Assembly: GCA_030753675.1 (NCBI GenBank)
Contig: JASMBU010000003.1
Coordinates: 117,806 to 181,805 of the forward strand
Direction: 5' to 3'
From: Methylococcales bacterium
GTDB lineage: Bacteria; Pseudomonadota; Gammaproteobacteria; Methylococcales; Methylomonadaceae
Length of the DNA stretch: 64,000 nucleotides
The notes under the pieces were generated by a model, which made no database searches, was not told the DNA's origin, and worked only from the letters and a program-made list of their open reading frames with translations. Within the stretch, counting starts at the first letter, position 1. Each line of letters opens with the position of its first letter. Positions 1 through 8,580 of this stretch are shown piece by piece. The position numbers and the translations under genes were made by a program.

Positions 1-1487
1 AAAACCTAAGATTATCCCAAACAGGTTTTATCGCTCAAACACCACACCCCAAGGCCTTTGGAGCAGCCCTAACGCACACCAGTATTACCACCGATTATTC
101 TGAAGCCTTGATGGAACTCATAACACCGCCTTCTGCGCAAATCACTGATTCGTTAAATTATCTGAATAAGATTCATCAATTTGTCTATGACCATCTTCCT
201 AATGAATTTCTACTTGCCGCAAGCATGCCCTGCGGTATTGATGGTGACAAAAGTATTCCTATTGCCCAATATGGCACATCCAATATTGGTCAAATGAAAC
301 ATATCTATCGCCAAGGCCTTGGCCATCGTTATGGACGCACGATGCAGGCTATAGCCGGCATCCATTTCAATTATTCTATCCCCGAACAACTGTGGCCAAC
401 ATTACAGGCCTTAAATAAGAATTCACAACCCGCACTAGACTTCATTGCCGATCAATACTTTAATCTTATTAGAAACTTCTTAAATCAAGGCTGGTTACTA
501 CTTTATTTATTCGGCGCCTCACCCGCCATTTGCAAGAATTTCTTTAAAGATCGCCCTTTGACCCATAATACTTTTGAGTCTTTTGACAACCATACCTTTT
601 ATCTGCCGTATGCAACGTCACTTAGAATGAGTGATATCGGCTATAAGAGTGACAACCAAGCCGACCTGGAAATTGATTACAATAGCTTAATCGGCTACGT
701 CAATAGTCTCACTGCAGCGATTGAAACACCTTATGCAGATTATAAAAAAATTGGCCTTAAAAACAACGGTGAATATAAACAACTCAACACCAATATATTG
801 CAAATAGAGAATGAATTTTATAACACGATACGTCCTAAGCAGATTAGTGCTTCTGGTGAAAAACCTACCTTGGCATTACAACGCCGAGGCATTCAATACG
901 TGGAAATCCGTTCGCTTGATCTTGATATTTACCACCCGAGCGGAATCGATACCCATACCGCTCACTTTTTAGAAGCTTTTCTACTGACTTGCTTATTTCA
1001 AGAAAGCCCCAAAAGCACCCCAAAACAACAACAGATTAATAATCAGAACTTATCAACTGTTGCCCATAAAGGTCGCCGTCCTGACTTATTACTCAATCAT
1101 AATGGCAAAAAAACAACCCTCACAGAATGGGCGACTAACATCCTAGAAAGCATGACTCCAATCTGCCAAACCTTGGACCAAGGTCAAATCGGCAATCCGT
1201 ATCAAAATGCCTTAACACAACAAATCAACTGCACCACTCAACCTGAGCAGACCCCTTCGGCTAAAATAATAGCGGATATGCAAAAAAACCAACAACCTTT
1301 TGCTCGATTTGCCATTGAACAATCACGCCTACACGAACAGCATTACCGTCAACAACAACTCAACACAGAAGAAACTGACACATTCACTAAAATGTCAACC
1401 TTATCAAAAAAACGCTTAGCCGAAATTGAAGCAAGTGATCATATAAGTTTTGATGATTTTCTGGCACAATATTTCCAACAACACTAA
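1..1487 (+). CDS. gshA: glutamate-cysteine ligase, 5' end cut by the window
   Basis: Gamma-glutamylcysteine synthetase of the proteobacterial GshA family, the first step of glutathione synthesis (ATP, Glu and Cys). The reading frame is open from base 3, well upstream of the TTG/ATG at 108/111. The upstream residues (…FGAALTHTSITTDYSEAL) match the GshA N-terminal region GSALTHKWITTDFAEAL, so the start lies left of the window and 108 is not the start. Further family blocks are MELITPP, SMPCGI, AQYGTSN, YGRTMQAIAGIHFNYS and RGIQYVEIRSLD. About 495 residues are visible and only some 25 are likely missing. The next gene is cysH, 20 bases downstream, so sulfate-derived cysteine and glutathione synthesis are linked. 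Confidence 0.95.
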   Translation, partial: NLRLSQTGFIAQTPHPKAFGAALTHTSITTDYSEALMELITPPSAQITDSLNYLNKIHQFVYDHLPNEFLLAASMPCGIDGDKSIPIAQYGTSNIGQMKHIYRQGLGHRYGRTMQAIAGIHFNYSIPEQLWPTLQALNKNSQPALDFIADQYFNLIRNFLNQGWLLLYLFGASPAICKNFFKDRPLTHNTFESFDNHTFYLPYATSLRMSDIGYKSDNQADLEIDYNSLIGYVNSLTAAIETPYADYKKIGLKNNGEYKQLNTNILQIENEFYNTIRPKQISASGEKPTLALQRRGIQYVEIRSLDLDIYHPSGIDTHTAHFLEAFLLTCLFQESPKSTPKQQQINNQNLSTVAHKGRRPDLLLNHNGKKTTLTEWATNILESMTPICQTLDQGQIGNPYQNALTQQINCTTQPEQTPSAKIIADMQKNQQPFARFAIEQSRLHEQHYRQQQLNTEETDTFTKMSTLSKKRLAEIEASDHISFDDFLAQYFQQH

Positions 1488-1506
1488 TGGATTAAATACC
1501 ATCATC

Positions 1507-2229
1507 ATGATTGACACTTCACTCAACACTGCACAATTACAAATAGAACTGGCTGATAAATCACCTCGCGCTATTCTTAAGCATGCATTGGAACAATTTG
1601 ATCACATCGCCTTGTCATTCAGTGGCGCTGAAGATGTCATCCTCATTGATATGGCACTGAATATTAAAAAAGATATTCAAGTATTTTCACTGGATACTGG
1701 ACGCCTACACCCTGAAACCTATCAATTTATTGAGCAAGTTCGCAACCATTACCAACTCAATATTGAATTATTAACGCCAGACTTTAAGACACTAGACCAT
1801 TTTGTACAGCAAAAAGGCCTGTTTAGTTTTTTTAAAGACGGCCACCAAGAATGTTGTGGTATCAGAAAAGTCCAACCCTTACAAAGAAAACTGCTTAACC
1901 TTGATGCTTGGATAACGGGGCAACGCATGGATCAAAGTTTAGATACACGGCAAAACTTACCGGCTATACAAGAAGACGAAGTCTTCTCAACTCAAAATCA
2001 TAACCTTATAAAATTCAATCCATTGGCCAAATGGAGCTCACAACAAGTTTGGGATTATATCGAAGCCTATCAGGTCCCATTCAACACACTCCATAGCAAA
2101 GGTTTTGTCAGTATTGGTTGTGAACCCTGCACGCGTAGCATTACCCCTAATCAACACGAACGCATTGGTCGTTGGTGGTGGGAAACAGATCAAAAAGAAT
2201 GCGGCCTTCATGCTGGAAACCTTAAATAA
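1507..2229 (+). CDS. cysH: assimilatory adenylyl-sulfate (APS) reductase, [4Fe-4S] type
   Basis: Thioredoxin-dependent reductase converting adenylyl sulfate to sulfite in assimilatory sulfate reduction. I chose the ATG at 1507 (240 residues). The frame opens at 1450 inside gshA, but those extra residues do not resemble the family. Residues 116-117 (ECCGIRK) and 205/208 (GCEPC) form the CC…CxxC set that binds the [4Fe-4S] cluster of the APS-type enzymes and is absent from E. coli-type PAPS reductase. C232 in the C-terminal ECGLH is the catalytic thiol. The PP-loop-like SFSGAEDV at 37-44 and the LDTGRLHPET block also fit. Substrate assignment to APS rests on the cluster cysteines. The gene follows gshA closely, probably in one transcript. 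Confidence 0.93.
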   Translation: MIDTSLNTAQLQIELADKSPRAILKHALEQFDHIALSFSGAEDVILIDMALNIKKDIQVFSLDTGRLHPETYQFIEQVRNHYQLNIELLTPDFKTLDHFVQQKGLFSFFKDGHQECCGIRKVQPLQRKLLNLDAWITGQRMDQSLDTRQNLPAIQEDEVFSTQNHNLIKFNPLAKWSSQQVWDYIEAYQVPFNTLHSKGFVSIGCEPCTRSITPNQHERIGRWWWETDQKECGLHAGNLK

Positions 2230-2273
2230 AAAAATTAACTTCACTCACCAAACCTAGCCCTCAAAGAAATATC

Positions 2274-2648
2274 ATGCCTGATAAAAACCTAACCCTTCAC
2301 CACGTTAGCCTATTGGTTCAAGATACCGAAACTTCCGCTACCTTCTACCAACGAATGCTAAATCTAGAGCGCATTACTCGCCCTGACTTTGAGTACCCAG
2401 GCGCTTGGTTTCAGATCGGCAACCAACAACTACACCTTATTGAACTCAGCAACCCAGACCCAATTACTGATCGGCCTAAACACGGCGGTCATGATCGCCA
2501 CGTTGCATTCACAGTGAGTAATATTGATCTCATCGTAGAAAAACTTGATGAAAATAATGTTGGCTATAGCGTAAGCCGTTCAGGACGGCGTGCACTATTC
2601 TTCCGTGACCTTGATGCTAATGCGATTGAAGTTTTTGAACAACCCTAA
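2274..2648 (+). CDS. VOC (glyoxalase/bleomycin resistance-like) family protein
   Basis: A 124-residue single-domain vicinal-oxygen-chelate protein. LHHVSLLVQDTETSATFYQRMLNL at the N-terminus is the first beta-alpha-beta-beta-beta module, with a possible metal-ligand His. LHLIEL near residue 60 and RHVAFTV near residue 82 are the typical second and third ligand strands, and the C-terminal FFRDLDANAIEVFE carries the final Glu. Members include glyoxalase I, dioxygenases and resistance proteins; nothing visible fixes the substrate. It starts 44 bases after cysH and ends just before a two-way terminator, so it may close the gshA-cysH transcript. Confidence 0.8.
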   Translation: MPDKNLTLHHVSLLVQDTETSATFYQRMLNLERITRPDFEYPGAWFQIGNQQLHLIELSNPDPITDRPKHGGHDRHVAFTVSNIDLIVEKLDENNVGYSVSRSGRRALFFRDLDANAIEVFEQP

Positions 2649-2662
2649 AATTAAATAATACC

Positions 2663-2693
2663 GAAAGTTGTGGCCATTCTAGCCACAACTTTC
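2663..2693. terminator. bidirectional hairpin terminator
   Basis: Perfect 12-bp inverted repeat (GAAAGTTGTGGC / GCCACAACTTTC) with a 7-base loop, lying between the convergent ends of the VOC gene and bcp. The A-rich 5' foot and T-rich 3' foot suit termination on both strands. Confidence 0.8.
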
Positions 2694-2711
2694 TCTTAAA
2701 CAACAATTACC

Positions 2712-3188
2712 TTAAGGCCGATAATGCAATTGCTGCACTCGCTCTAGAATCGCTTCGGCATGACCTTCATGATTCACCCCATAGTAAGCTTCAACCAGTT
2801 CACCGGCTTTATTAATAATAAAGGTTGACCGAAGGATTGCCATTGACGTCACACCCGCTCTTACTTTTTCTCGCCAGACATCATAATCCGCACACAACTT
2901 ACCACTAACATCAGACAATAAGGCAATATTTAACTTAAATTTATTAATAAAATCCTGATGGCTTTCGCAGCTATCTTTACTGGCTCCTAATACAACCGCA
3001 TCAAAACCAGAGAATTCATCTGCCAAACGAGTAAAATCATTCGCCTCAATCGTACATCCCGGCGTATCATCTTTAGGATAAAAATATAACACCACATTAC
3101 GTTTACCTTGATAATCATCAAGACTAATACTTTTACCGGCTTCATTCTCGACAGAAAATGCCGGTGCTTTTTGACCCTTTACTAACAT
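2712..3188 (-). CDS. bcp: thioredoxin-dependent peroxiredoxin, BCP/PrxQ family
   Basis: Thiol peroxidase that detoxifies hydroperoxides with thioredoxin as reductant. It has 158 residues, a normal BCP length. The peroxidatic cysteine is C45 in YPKDDTPGCT, with the conserved Pro and Thr. The resolving cysteine found five residues later in E. coli BCP (C50) is absent: position 50 is Asn. The other cysteines are C74 (KDSCESH) and C99, so the enzyme is either 1-Cys-like or resolved elsewhere. The C-terminal region ends with YYGVNHEGHAEAIL, typical of the family. It stands alone between terminator 2663-2693 and the rpiA end. Confidence 0.92.
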   Translation of the reverse strand: MLVKGQKAPAFSVENEAGKSISLDDYQGKRNVVLYFYPKDDTPGCTIEANDFTRLADEFSGFDAVVLGASKDSCESHQDFINKFKLNIALLSDVSGKLCADYDVWREKVRAGVTSMAILRSTFIINKAGELVEAYYGVNHEGHAEAILERVQQLHYRP

Positions 3189-3317
3189 ACCCCCCCTTTT
3201 TTGTTTTTTAAACCAACCTTTTGCAACGGTTATAGCCTCAAACCGTCACACTTCTTTTCCTTGACTCAAAACATGCCGCACCCAAATAGCACCCTATTAA
3301 TCACCTCCGAAAACTTT

Positions 3318-3998
3318 TTATAAGCGCCTTAATTCTTCCACAACACCGTCAGCGCCGATATAAACAACAGAAGCTAAATCACGAAAAATACCATGCTCAA
3401 TAACCCCAGGCATCGCATTTAAAGTCGTGTCTATTTGTTCAGCCGTTAACAAAGATCCAAAATCAACATCTAAAAGCAAGTTACCATAACTGGTCACAGC
3501 AAGCCCACTGTTATTGGTATTAGGCCTTAACACAGCTTGGCCACCGACCCCTTGTAATGCCTTCACAACCAATTGCCATGAAAAAGGAATCACCTCGACA
3601 GGAACAGGAAAACGATCACCGATCTGCCGAACACGTTTACTCTCATCAATCAAAACGATGAACTTATCAGCTGCTGTTGCTAAAATCTTCTCCCGCACCA
3701 AGTCCGCACCTTGTCCTTTAGATAAAACTAAATCATCGGTCACCTCATCAGCACCATCGACATAATAATCAAGTTGATTCAAGTGTTCTATCGCCATCAT
3801 CGGCAACCCTAATTGTTGAGCCTTTTGCATACTGACAATTGAACTGACAACGGTTTGCACAGCCAATCCTTCTTGATGATGCCGTTGAGCCAAGGCTTCA
3901 ATAAAACAATCTGCACTGGAACCTGTTCCTAACCCAACAACCATACCTGAGCTGACTTCCATCGCCGCCTTTTTTGCCACTCGCTCTTTATCGTTCAT
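3318..3998 (-). CDS. rpiA: ribose-5-phosphate isomerase A
   Basis: Interconverts ribose-5-phosphate and ribulose-5-phosphate in the pentose phosphate pathway. In a type I methanotroph this also serves regeneration of ribulose-5-phosphate for the ribulose monophosphate cycle. It has 226 residues against 219 in E. coli. The phosphate-binding GLGTGSSA lies near residues 22-29, DGADEV near 81-86, and KGQGADLVREKIL carries the catalytic Lys and Glu. It is the last gene of the LysR/MBL/SoxYZ-like/rpiA run on the minus strand, 35 bases after the SoxYZ-like gene. Confidence 0.96.
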   Translation of the reverse strand: MNDKERVAKKAAMEVSSGMVVGLGTGSSADCFIEALAQRHHQEGLAVQTVVSSIVSMQKAQQLGLPMMAIEHLNQLDYYVDGADEVTDDLVLSKGQGADLVREKILATAADKFIVLIDESKRVRQIGDRFPVPVEVIPFSWQLVVKALQGVGGQAVLRPNTNNSGLAVTSYGNLLLDVDFGSLLTAEQIDTTLNAMPGVIEHGIFRDLASVVYIGADGVVEELRRL

Positions 3999-4033
3999 AA
4001 GTACTTCACAACGCCATTTTCAACAACACTCAC

Positions 4034-4828
4034 TCAAGGTTTAACTTGATATGTTTGTGAAAAAACCTTGCCATCAGTATCAATCACTTCGGCACGTAAT
4101 TCACCGGCTGACTGAGGCACAAAATAAAATCTAAAATTAGGATCTGCACTGATTGCAATATCCGTCTTAGCCGTCAGCACCGGCTGACCATCAAACGTTA
4201 CCTTTACTTTTTCCACATAATAAGCAGGACGTATAAAGCGACTGACTTGATCCATTTGCATCCCGGTAATATTAGGGTGACTGATTAATAATTGCGCCAA
4301 ATTGGGTTCATTGGGCTGTACGCTGCTGGGGAACTTAAATTTCATTCGTCCTAATCGCTGCATCGCTGCATCTAAATCTGCTCCAATCGGGGCAGAACAA
4401 CCACCACTGGCCTTAACAAACTTTTTCACCATAAAAAGTTGACCATCATTCATTTCTGCAATAGCACGCACATAGCTATAGGTATTAACGCGAAGACGCA
4501 TTGCAACATCCGCTTTACCACTTAAGGGCGTAAAATTAAACTCAGCGGCAAAAGGTATCGGATTCTTATCCACAATCAAGGTGATTTTTTTTATATATTT
4601 CTCATTTGTCTGATTAATCTTACTGGTCACCCTAATCGGAACCAAGGCTGCATCTTCTGCACGGTAAGGTGCCTCAATAGCAATAATATTTTCAGCTTTA
4701 CTGATCGTACGCCCTGAAAAAAACTGCCCCTTCAATGTGTTTTGCCAAACCGTTTCATCAACACCGGCAGAAGCAACGTTAATCAAAGACACTAAACATA
4801 AACTCAAAATCACTCTACTTATTCTCAT
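4034..4828 (-). CDS. quinoprotein dehydrogenase-associated SoxYZ-like carrier protein
   Basis: A 264-residue exported protein fusing SoxY-like and SoxZ-like domains. A Sec signal peptide covers residues 1 to about 21 (…NVASA). The SoxY half ends around residue 143 in ASGGCSAP, which keeps the single cysteine to which SoxY carriers bind substrate. The SoxZ half starts near HPNITGMQMD and runs to the C-terminal QYQVKP. This fused form is known to accompany PQQ dehydrogenase systems rather than thiosulfate oxidation, and no other sox genes are visible. It lies 18 bases downstream of the metallohydrolase that accompanies it in the family. The role, presumably a periplasmic sulfur or redox carrier serving a quinoprotein, is inference. 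Confidence 0.85.
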   Translation of the reverse strand: MRISRVILSLCLVSLINVASAGVDETVWQNTLKGQFFSGRTISKAENIIAIEAPYRAEDAALVPIRVTSKINQTNEKYIKKITLIVDKNPIPFAAEFNFTPLSGKADVAMRLRVNTYSYVRAIAEMNDGQLFMVKKFVKASGGCSAPIGADLDAAMQRLGRMKFKFPSSVQPNEPNLAQLLISHPNITGMQMDQVSRFIRPAYYVEKVKVTFDGQPVLTAKTDIAISADPNFRFYFVPQSAGELRAEVIDTDGKVFSQTYQVKP

Positions 4829-4846
4829 AAAGAACCTCTTATCCTA

Positions 4847-5779
4847 TTAATCTTCCCACTCTAATTCAGCAAAAACGAATGTTATATTTTTTTTATGAAA
4901 AACATCAAACAAGGCCCACTGCCCTGATGAATTTTGACCCACCTCAGCAATAGCTTGTTCAATAAACTTCCCCTCTTTTATCATTGCCCGCACTTCTCTC
5001 AATAACATTGTCAAATATGACTCTTGACGTTGCAATGCGACTCGCCAATTATCAAGAACCGGCCCATGCCCTGGAACCACATGCTTAATCTTTAAACGTG
5101 ATAATTCTTTTAATTCTTTTAACCACCCCTTAAGACTGCCATCAACCACAGGTAGATGCTCAACAAACAACAAATCTGATAACCATAAAGTCTGACTGTT
5201 CTCATCAAGCACAGACAAATCACTGTCTGTATGGGCACTACCGTGTGCTGTAATTGTCAATACTCTGCCACCTAAATCCAACTTTAAAGAATCAGTCACC
5301 GCAATATCTGGCAGTACTATATCTTGCAACGTTAATTTAATTCCTAACTGCTCCACAGAGCGTTGAGTATAAAAAATCGCTCGCGCTTGCAGAGCACGCG
5401 CAAGATTCTTATGGCCGATAAATTGTACGCCGCTCTCTTTAAAACTACGATTACCAAAAATATGATCAGGATGTACATGACTATTTATGACATAACAAAT
5501 CGGCACATCAGTAATTTTCTCAATTGCCTCTTTCAGCAATCGACCTTGTTCTGGATTAGCCCCTGAATCCAAAACAGCGACACATTGCTTACCAACCACA
5601 AACCCAATATTAGCTATCGCACCATGATTGGTTCGATTAGGTAGTTCATGGCTGCCTAAATGAAAAAACAATCCTGATGCGACCTTCTGTACCGTAAAAG
5701 CCTCCTTTATCTTGGCTTGGCATTGCACAGTGAAAAAACCCAACCATAGGCTTAAACTGACTACCCAAAAAGATTTCAT
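4847..5779 (-). CDS. quinoprotein relay system-type zinc metallohydrolase (MBL fold)
   Basis: A 310-residue exported metallo-beta-lactamase-fold protein related to SoxH. The signal peptide ends near residue 22 (VQCQA). The zinc motif HVHPDH lies near residues 101-106, with further ligands in HGSAHTDSD, the DLLF strand and the C-terminal GHGPV. The start ATG overlaps the stop of the upstream LysR gene (ATGA, 5776-5779), so the two are translationally coupled. The SoxYZ-like carrier follows immediately. In PQQ-dependent alcohol oxidation clusters these two families travel together. The substrate is unknown; hydrolysis of a thioester or persulfide on the carrier is a reasonable guess only. Confidence 0.85.
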   Translation of the reverse strand: MKSFWVVSLSLWLGFFTVQCQAKIKEAFTVQKVASGLFFHLGSHELPNRTNHGAIANIGFVVGKQCVAVLDSGANPEQGRLLKEAIEKITDVPICYVINSHVHPDHIFGNRSFKESGVQFIGHKNLARALQARAIFYTQRSVEQLGIKLTLQDIVLPDIAVTDSLKLDLGGRVLTITAHGSAHTDSDLSVLDENSQTLWLSDLLFVEHLPVVDGSLKGWLKELKELSRLKIKHVVPGHGPVLDNWRVALQRQESYLTMLLREVRAMIKEGKFIEQAIAEVGQNSSGQWALFDVFHKKNITFVFAELEWED

Positions 5780-6681
5780 TTCAAACCACTCTCCTTCTGA
5801 TCACATAATTCTAAAAAAGCTTTCACTGCACGCGACTGAATAGCGACTTTCGGTGCAATAATATTCAAATGCCACAACAACCCATTGGTTGAATTTAATC
5901 GACGAGCCACTAAACCTTCGCGCTCATAACGCAAAGCCTGAGAAGAAGAAAAACCAATACCTAACCCGGCTCTCACAGCCTCTTTAATACCAGAAACACC
6001 CATGACTTCTATATTAACAGGAATCTCTAATTTCGCTTTTGCTAACGCTCTTTCTAAAACCTGACGCGCTCCTGATTCAGGCTCACGCCAAATCACCGGG
6101 TAATTAAGTAACGCATGAAGCGGTACCGACTCAGAATACATATGGGCAAGCTCATGGCCTTCCGGTAAAACCAACACAATTTCATCCTCTTGCCACGGTA
6201 TTAATTGATAATTCTTAGGTAATAATTCTCGGTCAATTGGTCCTTCAATAAAGCCTAAATCGAGACTACTCAGGTTTTTCAGGATTTCATGGGTATTTCC
6301 CGTTTTCATAAAAACTTGCACACCGTGATGCAGCGTTTGTAATTGCACAACATATTTAGGTAAATAAAAGCTAGCTATGGTCATGGTTGAGCCAATCCGA
6401 AGCGTCCCTGCATTGATTTCCTGTAAACAACGAACAAACTCATTGGCTTCATTAAAACTTTTATCAAAATTACTCGCATACTCCAACAAGCTTTCCCCAG
6501 CCGGCGTTAAGACAATACGATGCCCCTCACGCTCATACAACGGCTCACCCACAGCGCCTTGCAATAATTTCAATTGCCCAGATACCGCCGGCTGACCAAT
6601 ATTTAACGACTGTGCCGCACGGGTTATACTACAAAACTTAGCGACGACACAAAAAGTCAGTAAATGCTGTGGATTCAACAT
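5776..6681 (-). CDS. LysR family transcriptional regulator
   Basis: A 301-residue LTTR. The N-terminal winged helix-turn-helix (residues 1-60) contains the pattern KFCSITRAAQSLNIGQPAVS, and the effector domain follows from about residue 90 (LRIGSTMTIASFYLP). It resembles the CysB/CbbR-like branch, but I cannot name the inducer. It is divergent from the formate dehydrogenase operon with a 182-base shared intergenic region containing a T-N11-A palindrome (6733-6749). It also overlaps the metallohydrolase start by 4 bases. Formate dehydrogenase operons of other proteobacteria (fds) are often flanked by a LysR gene, so control of both sides is plausible. Confidence 0.88.
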   Translation of the reverse strand: MLNPQHLLTFCVVAKFCSITRAAQSLNIGQPAVSGQLKLLQGAVGEPLYEREGHRIVLTPAGESLLEYASNFDKSFNEANEFVRCLQEINAGTLRIGSTMTIASFYLPKYVVQLQTLHHGVQVFMKTGNTHEILKNLSSLDLGFIEGPIDRELLPKNYQLIPWQEDEIVLVLPEGHELAHMYSESVPLHALLNYPVIWREPESGARQVLERALAKAKLEIPVNIEVMGVSGIKEAVRAGLGIGFSSSQALRYEREGLVARRLNSTNGLLWHLNIIAPKVAIQSRAVKAFLELCDQKESGLK

Positions 6682-6732
6682 AAAAGTGTTTCAAATAAGA
6701 GTAACTCTTAATAAATAATTGACCTCTAACTA

Positions 6733-6749
6733 TATCATTTTTAATGATA
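6733..6749. promoter_or_regulatory. LysR-type operator palindrome
   Basis: Perfect 7-bp arms TATCATT / AATGATA around TTT. It contains the T-N11-A core of LysR-family sites and sits in the divergent region, 52 bases from the LysR start and 115 bases from the formate dehydrogenase start. That is the usual place for an autorepression/activation site. The regulator assignment is inference from position. Confidence 0.55.
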
Positions 6750-6863
6750 GAAACGTCACAAATAATGACTTGAAAGCAATGTATGATCTACTGTAAAGTT
6801 TACCCATTTTTTAGCATAAGTCATTAAATTTGCTAATCATTTCATAACTATTAGGGGACCTGA

Positions 6864-8564
6864 GTGGCAACCATACATATTGATGCAGACCAAATCGTCA
6901 AAAAAAAACGCAAAGGCCGAAAAGGCCATTCCGTTGACTTAACGACCCTCAGAGAAATTCAAGACCTTTTAGGCAATGAACCACGTCGCGCCGACCTGTT
7001 GATTGAGCATTTACATAAAATACAAGACCGGTACCATCATCTTTCTGACCAACACTTAACCGCTTTAGCGCACGAAATGAACCTATCGGCGGCTGAAGTT
7101 TTTGAGGTTGCCAGTTTCTATCATCACTTTGATGTTGTTAAAGCAGGAGAAAATCCACCGCCAAACTTAACGGTTCGAGTCTGTGAATCTGTTTCTTGTG
7201 AACTTGCCGGTGCTAAAGACTTACTCAGTACGCTACAAAACACTCTAGGAGACACTGTCCGCCTACAACCGGTTCCTTGTGTCGGTCGCTGCCAAGAAGC
7301 GCCTGTTGCTGTTGTCGGTCAAAACCCAATTGCCCACGCAACAGTAGATAAAACCGTTTCCGCTATTGAAACCAAGCAAATTAACGCGCCAATAGCAAAC
7401 TACATAAATCGTGACCAGTATGAGCAAGCAGGTGGCTACCAAACATTGCAAAGTTGTCTCGATGGCGACCGTGATGCCGAACAAATCATCATGCTCATGG
7501 AGAATTCCGGCTTACGCGGTTTAGGTGGTGCAGGTTTTCCTGCAGGCAAAAAATGGCGCATTGTCAATGGTTACTCAGGCCCTAGAATGATGGCCATTAA
7601 TATCGATGAAGGCGAACCTGGAACCTTTAAAGATCGTCATTATCTTGAACAAGACCCACACCGTTTTCTTGAAGGCATGTTAATTGCGGCCACTATAGTT
7701 GATTGCGCTGAAATATATATTTATTTACGCGACGAATATGCCGGTTGCCGAGAAATTCTGACCCGTGAACTTCAGAATTTAATAAACAACCCACCGTCTA
7801 CATCCCATCAACTGCCTAATATACAACTGCGTCGCGGAGCGGGTGCTTATATTTGTGGTGAAGAATCTGCCATGATCGAATCTTTAGAAGGTAAACGCGG
7901 TATGCCGCGTCTACGCCCTCCTTATTTAGCCGAAATTGGTTTATTTAACCGGCCCACGCTTGAGCACAACATGGAGACTGTTTACTGGGTTCGAGATATT
8001 ATTGAAAAAGGCCCTGAATGGTTTAGTTCGCACGGCCGTCATGATCGTAAAGGCTTACGCTCTTTTTCCGTTTCCGGACGCGTCCAGAAACCCGGTGTTC
8101 ACCTTGCCCCAGCCGGGATCACCATTAAAGAACTTATTGAAGAATATTGTGGTGGGATGCTACCCAGCCAACAATTTTATGGTTACTTCCCCGGCGGCGC
8201 CTCAGGCGGTATTTTACCTGCCTCTATGGGCGATATTCCTCTCGACTTTGACACACTCAATCAATACGGATGTTTTATCGGATCCGCTGCAATCATTGTA
8301 CTTTCTGATCAAGATAGCGCCAAAGACTGCGCTATTAACGCCATGAAATTTTTTGAAGAAGAGTCCTGTGGTCAATGCACGCCTTGTCGCGTAGGGACCA
8401 GTAAAGCCGTTGGGCTAATGGAACAATCTCAATGGGATACTGAACTACTGGAAGAACTCTCATCAGTCATGTGCGACGCTTCAATCTGTGGTCTAGGTCA
8501 AGCCGCACCAAATCCATTACGCAGTATTATCAAATACTTCCCTGACGAATTAACATCTTCATAA
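6864..8564 (+). CDS. NAD-dependent formate dehydrogenase, fused gamma-beta subunit
   Basis: A 566-residue fusion of a NuoE/FdsG-like and a NuoF/FdsB-like subunit; it takes electrons from the catalytic subunit to NAD+. The GTG start is preceded by AGGGGA. Residues 30-170 are NuoE-like, with the [2Fe-2S] cysteines C107, C112, C139 and C143 (CVGRC). Residues 195-566 are NuoF-like: GLRGLGGAGFPAG (217-228) binds FMN/NADH, GAGAYICGEESA and the Glu-rich loop follow, and SCGQCTPCR plus a later Cys hold a [4Fe-4S] cluster. In Cupriavidus-type operons fdsG and fdsB are separate genes. Cytosolic, expressed with the downstream alpha subunit. Being next to a formate dehydrogenase alpha gene excludes complex I. 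Confidence 0.92.
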   Translation: MATIHIDADQIVKKKRKGRKGHSVDLTTLREIQDLLGNEPRRADLLIEHLHKIQDRYHHLSDQHLTALAHEMNLSAAEVFEVASFYHHFDVVKAGENPPPNLTVRVCESVSCELAGAKDLLSTLQNTLGDTVRLQPVPCVGRCQEAPVAVVGQNPIAHATVDKTVSAIETKQINAPIANYINRDQYEQAGGYQTLQSCLDGDRDAEQIIMLMENSGLRGLGGAGFPAGKKWRIVNGYSGPRMMAINIDEGEPGTFKDRHYLEQDPHRFLEGMLIAATIVDCAEIYIYLRDEYAGCREILTRELQNLINNPPSTSHQLPNIQLRRGAGAYICGEESAMIESLEGKRGMPRLRPPYLAEIGLFNRPTLEHNMETVYWVRDIIEKGPEWFSSHGRHDRKGLRSFSVSGRVQKPGVHLAPAGITIKELIEEYCGGMLPSQQFYGYFPGGASGGILPASMGDIPLDFDTLNQYGCFIGSAAIIVLSDQDSAKDCAINAMKFFEEESCGQCTPCRVGTSKAVGLMEQSQWDTELLEELSSVMCDASICGLGQAAPNPLRSIIKYFPDELTSS

Positions 8565-8580
8565 CATCGATACCACGACT

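Noticed and set aside
1450..1506. 5' extension of cysH
   Set aside because: Lies within gshA; the residues are shadow translation and the ATG at 1507 gives a normal length.
7936..8346. 136-codon open frame inside the formate dehydrogenase gamma-beta gene
   Set aside because: Same-strand shadow in another frame of a gene with clear NuoF motifs; no ribosome binding site and no family resemblance.
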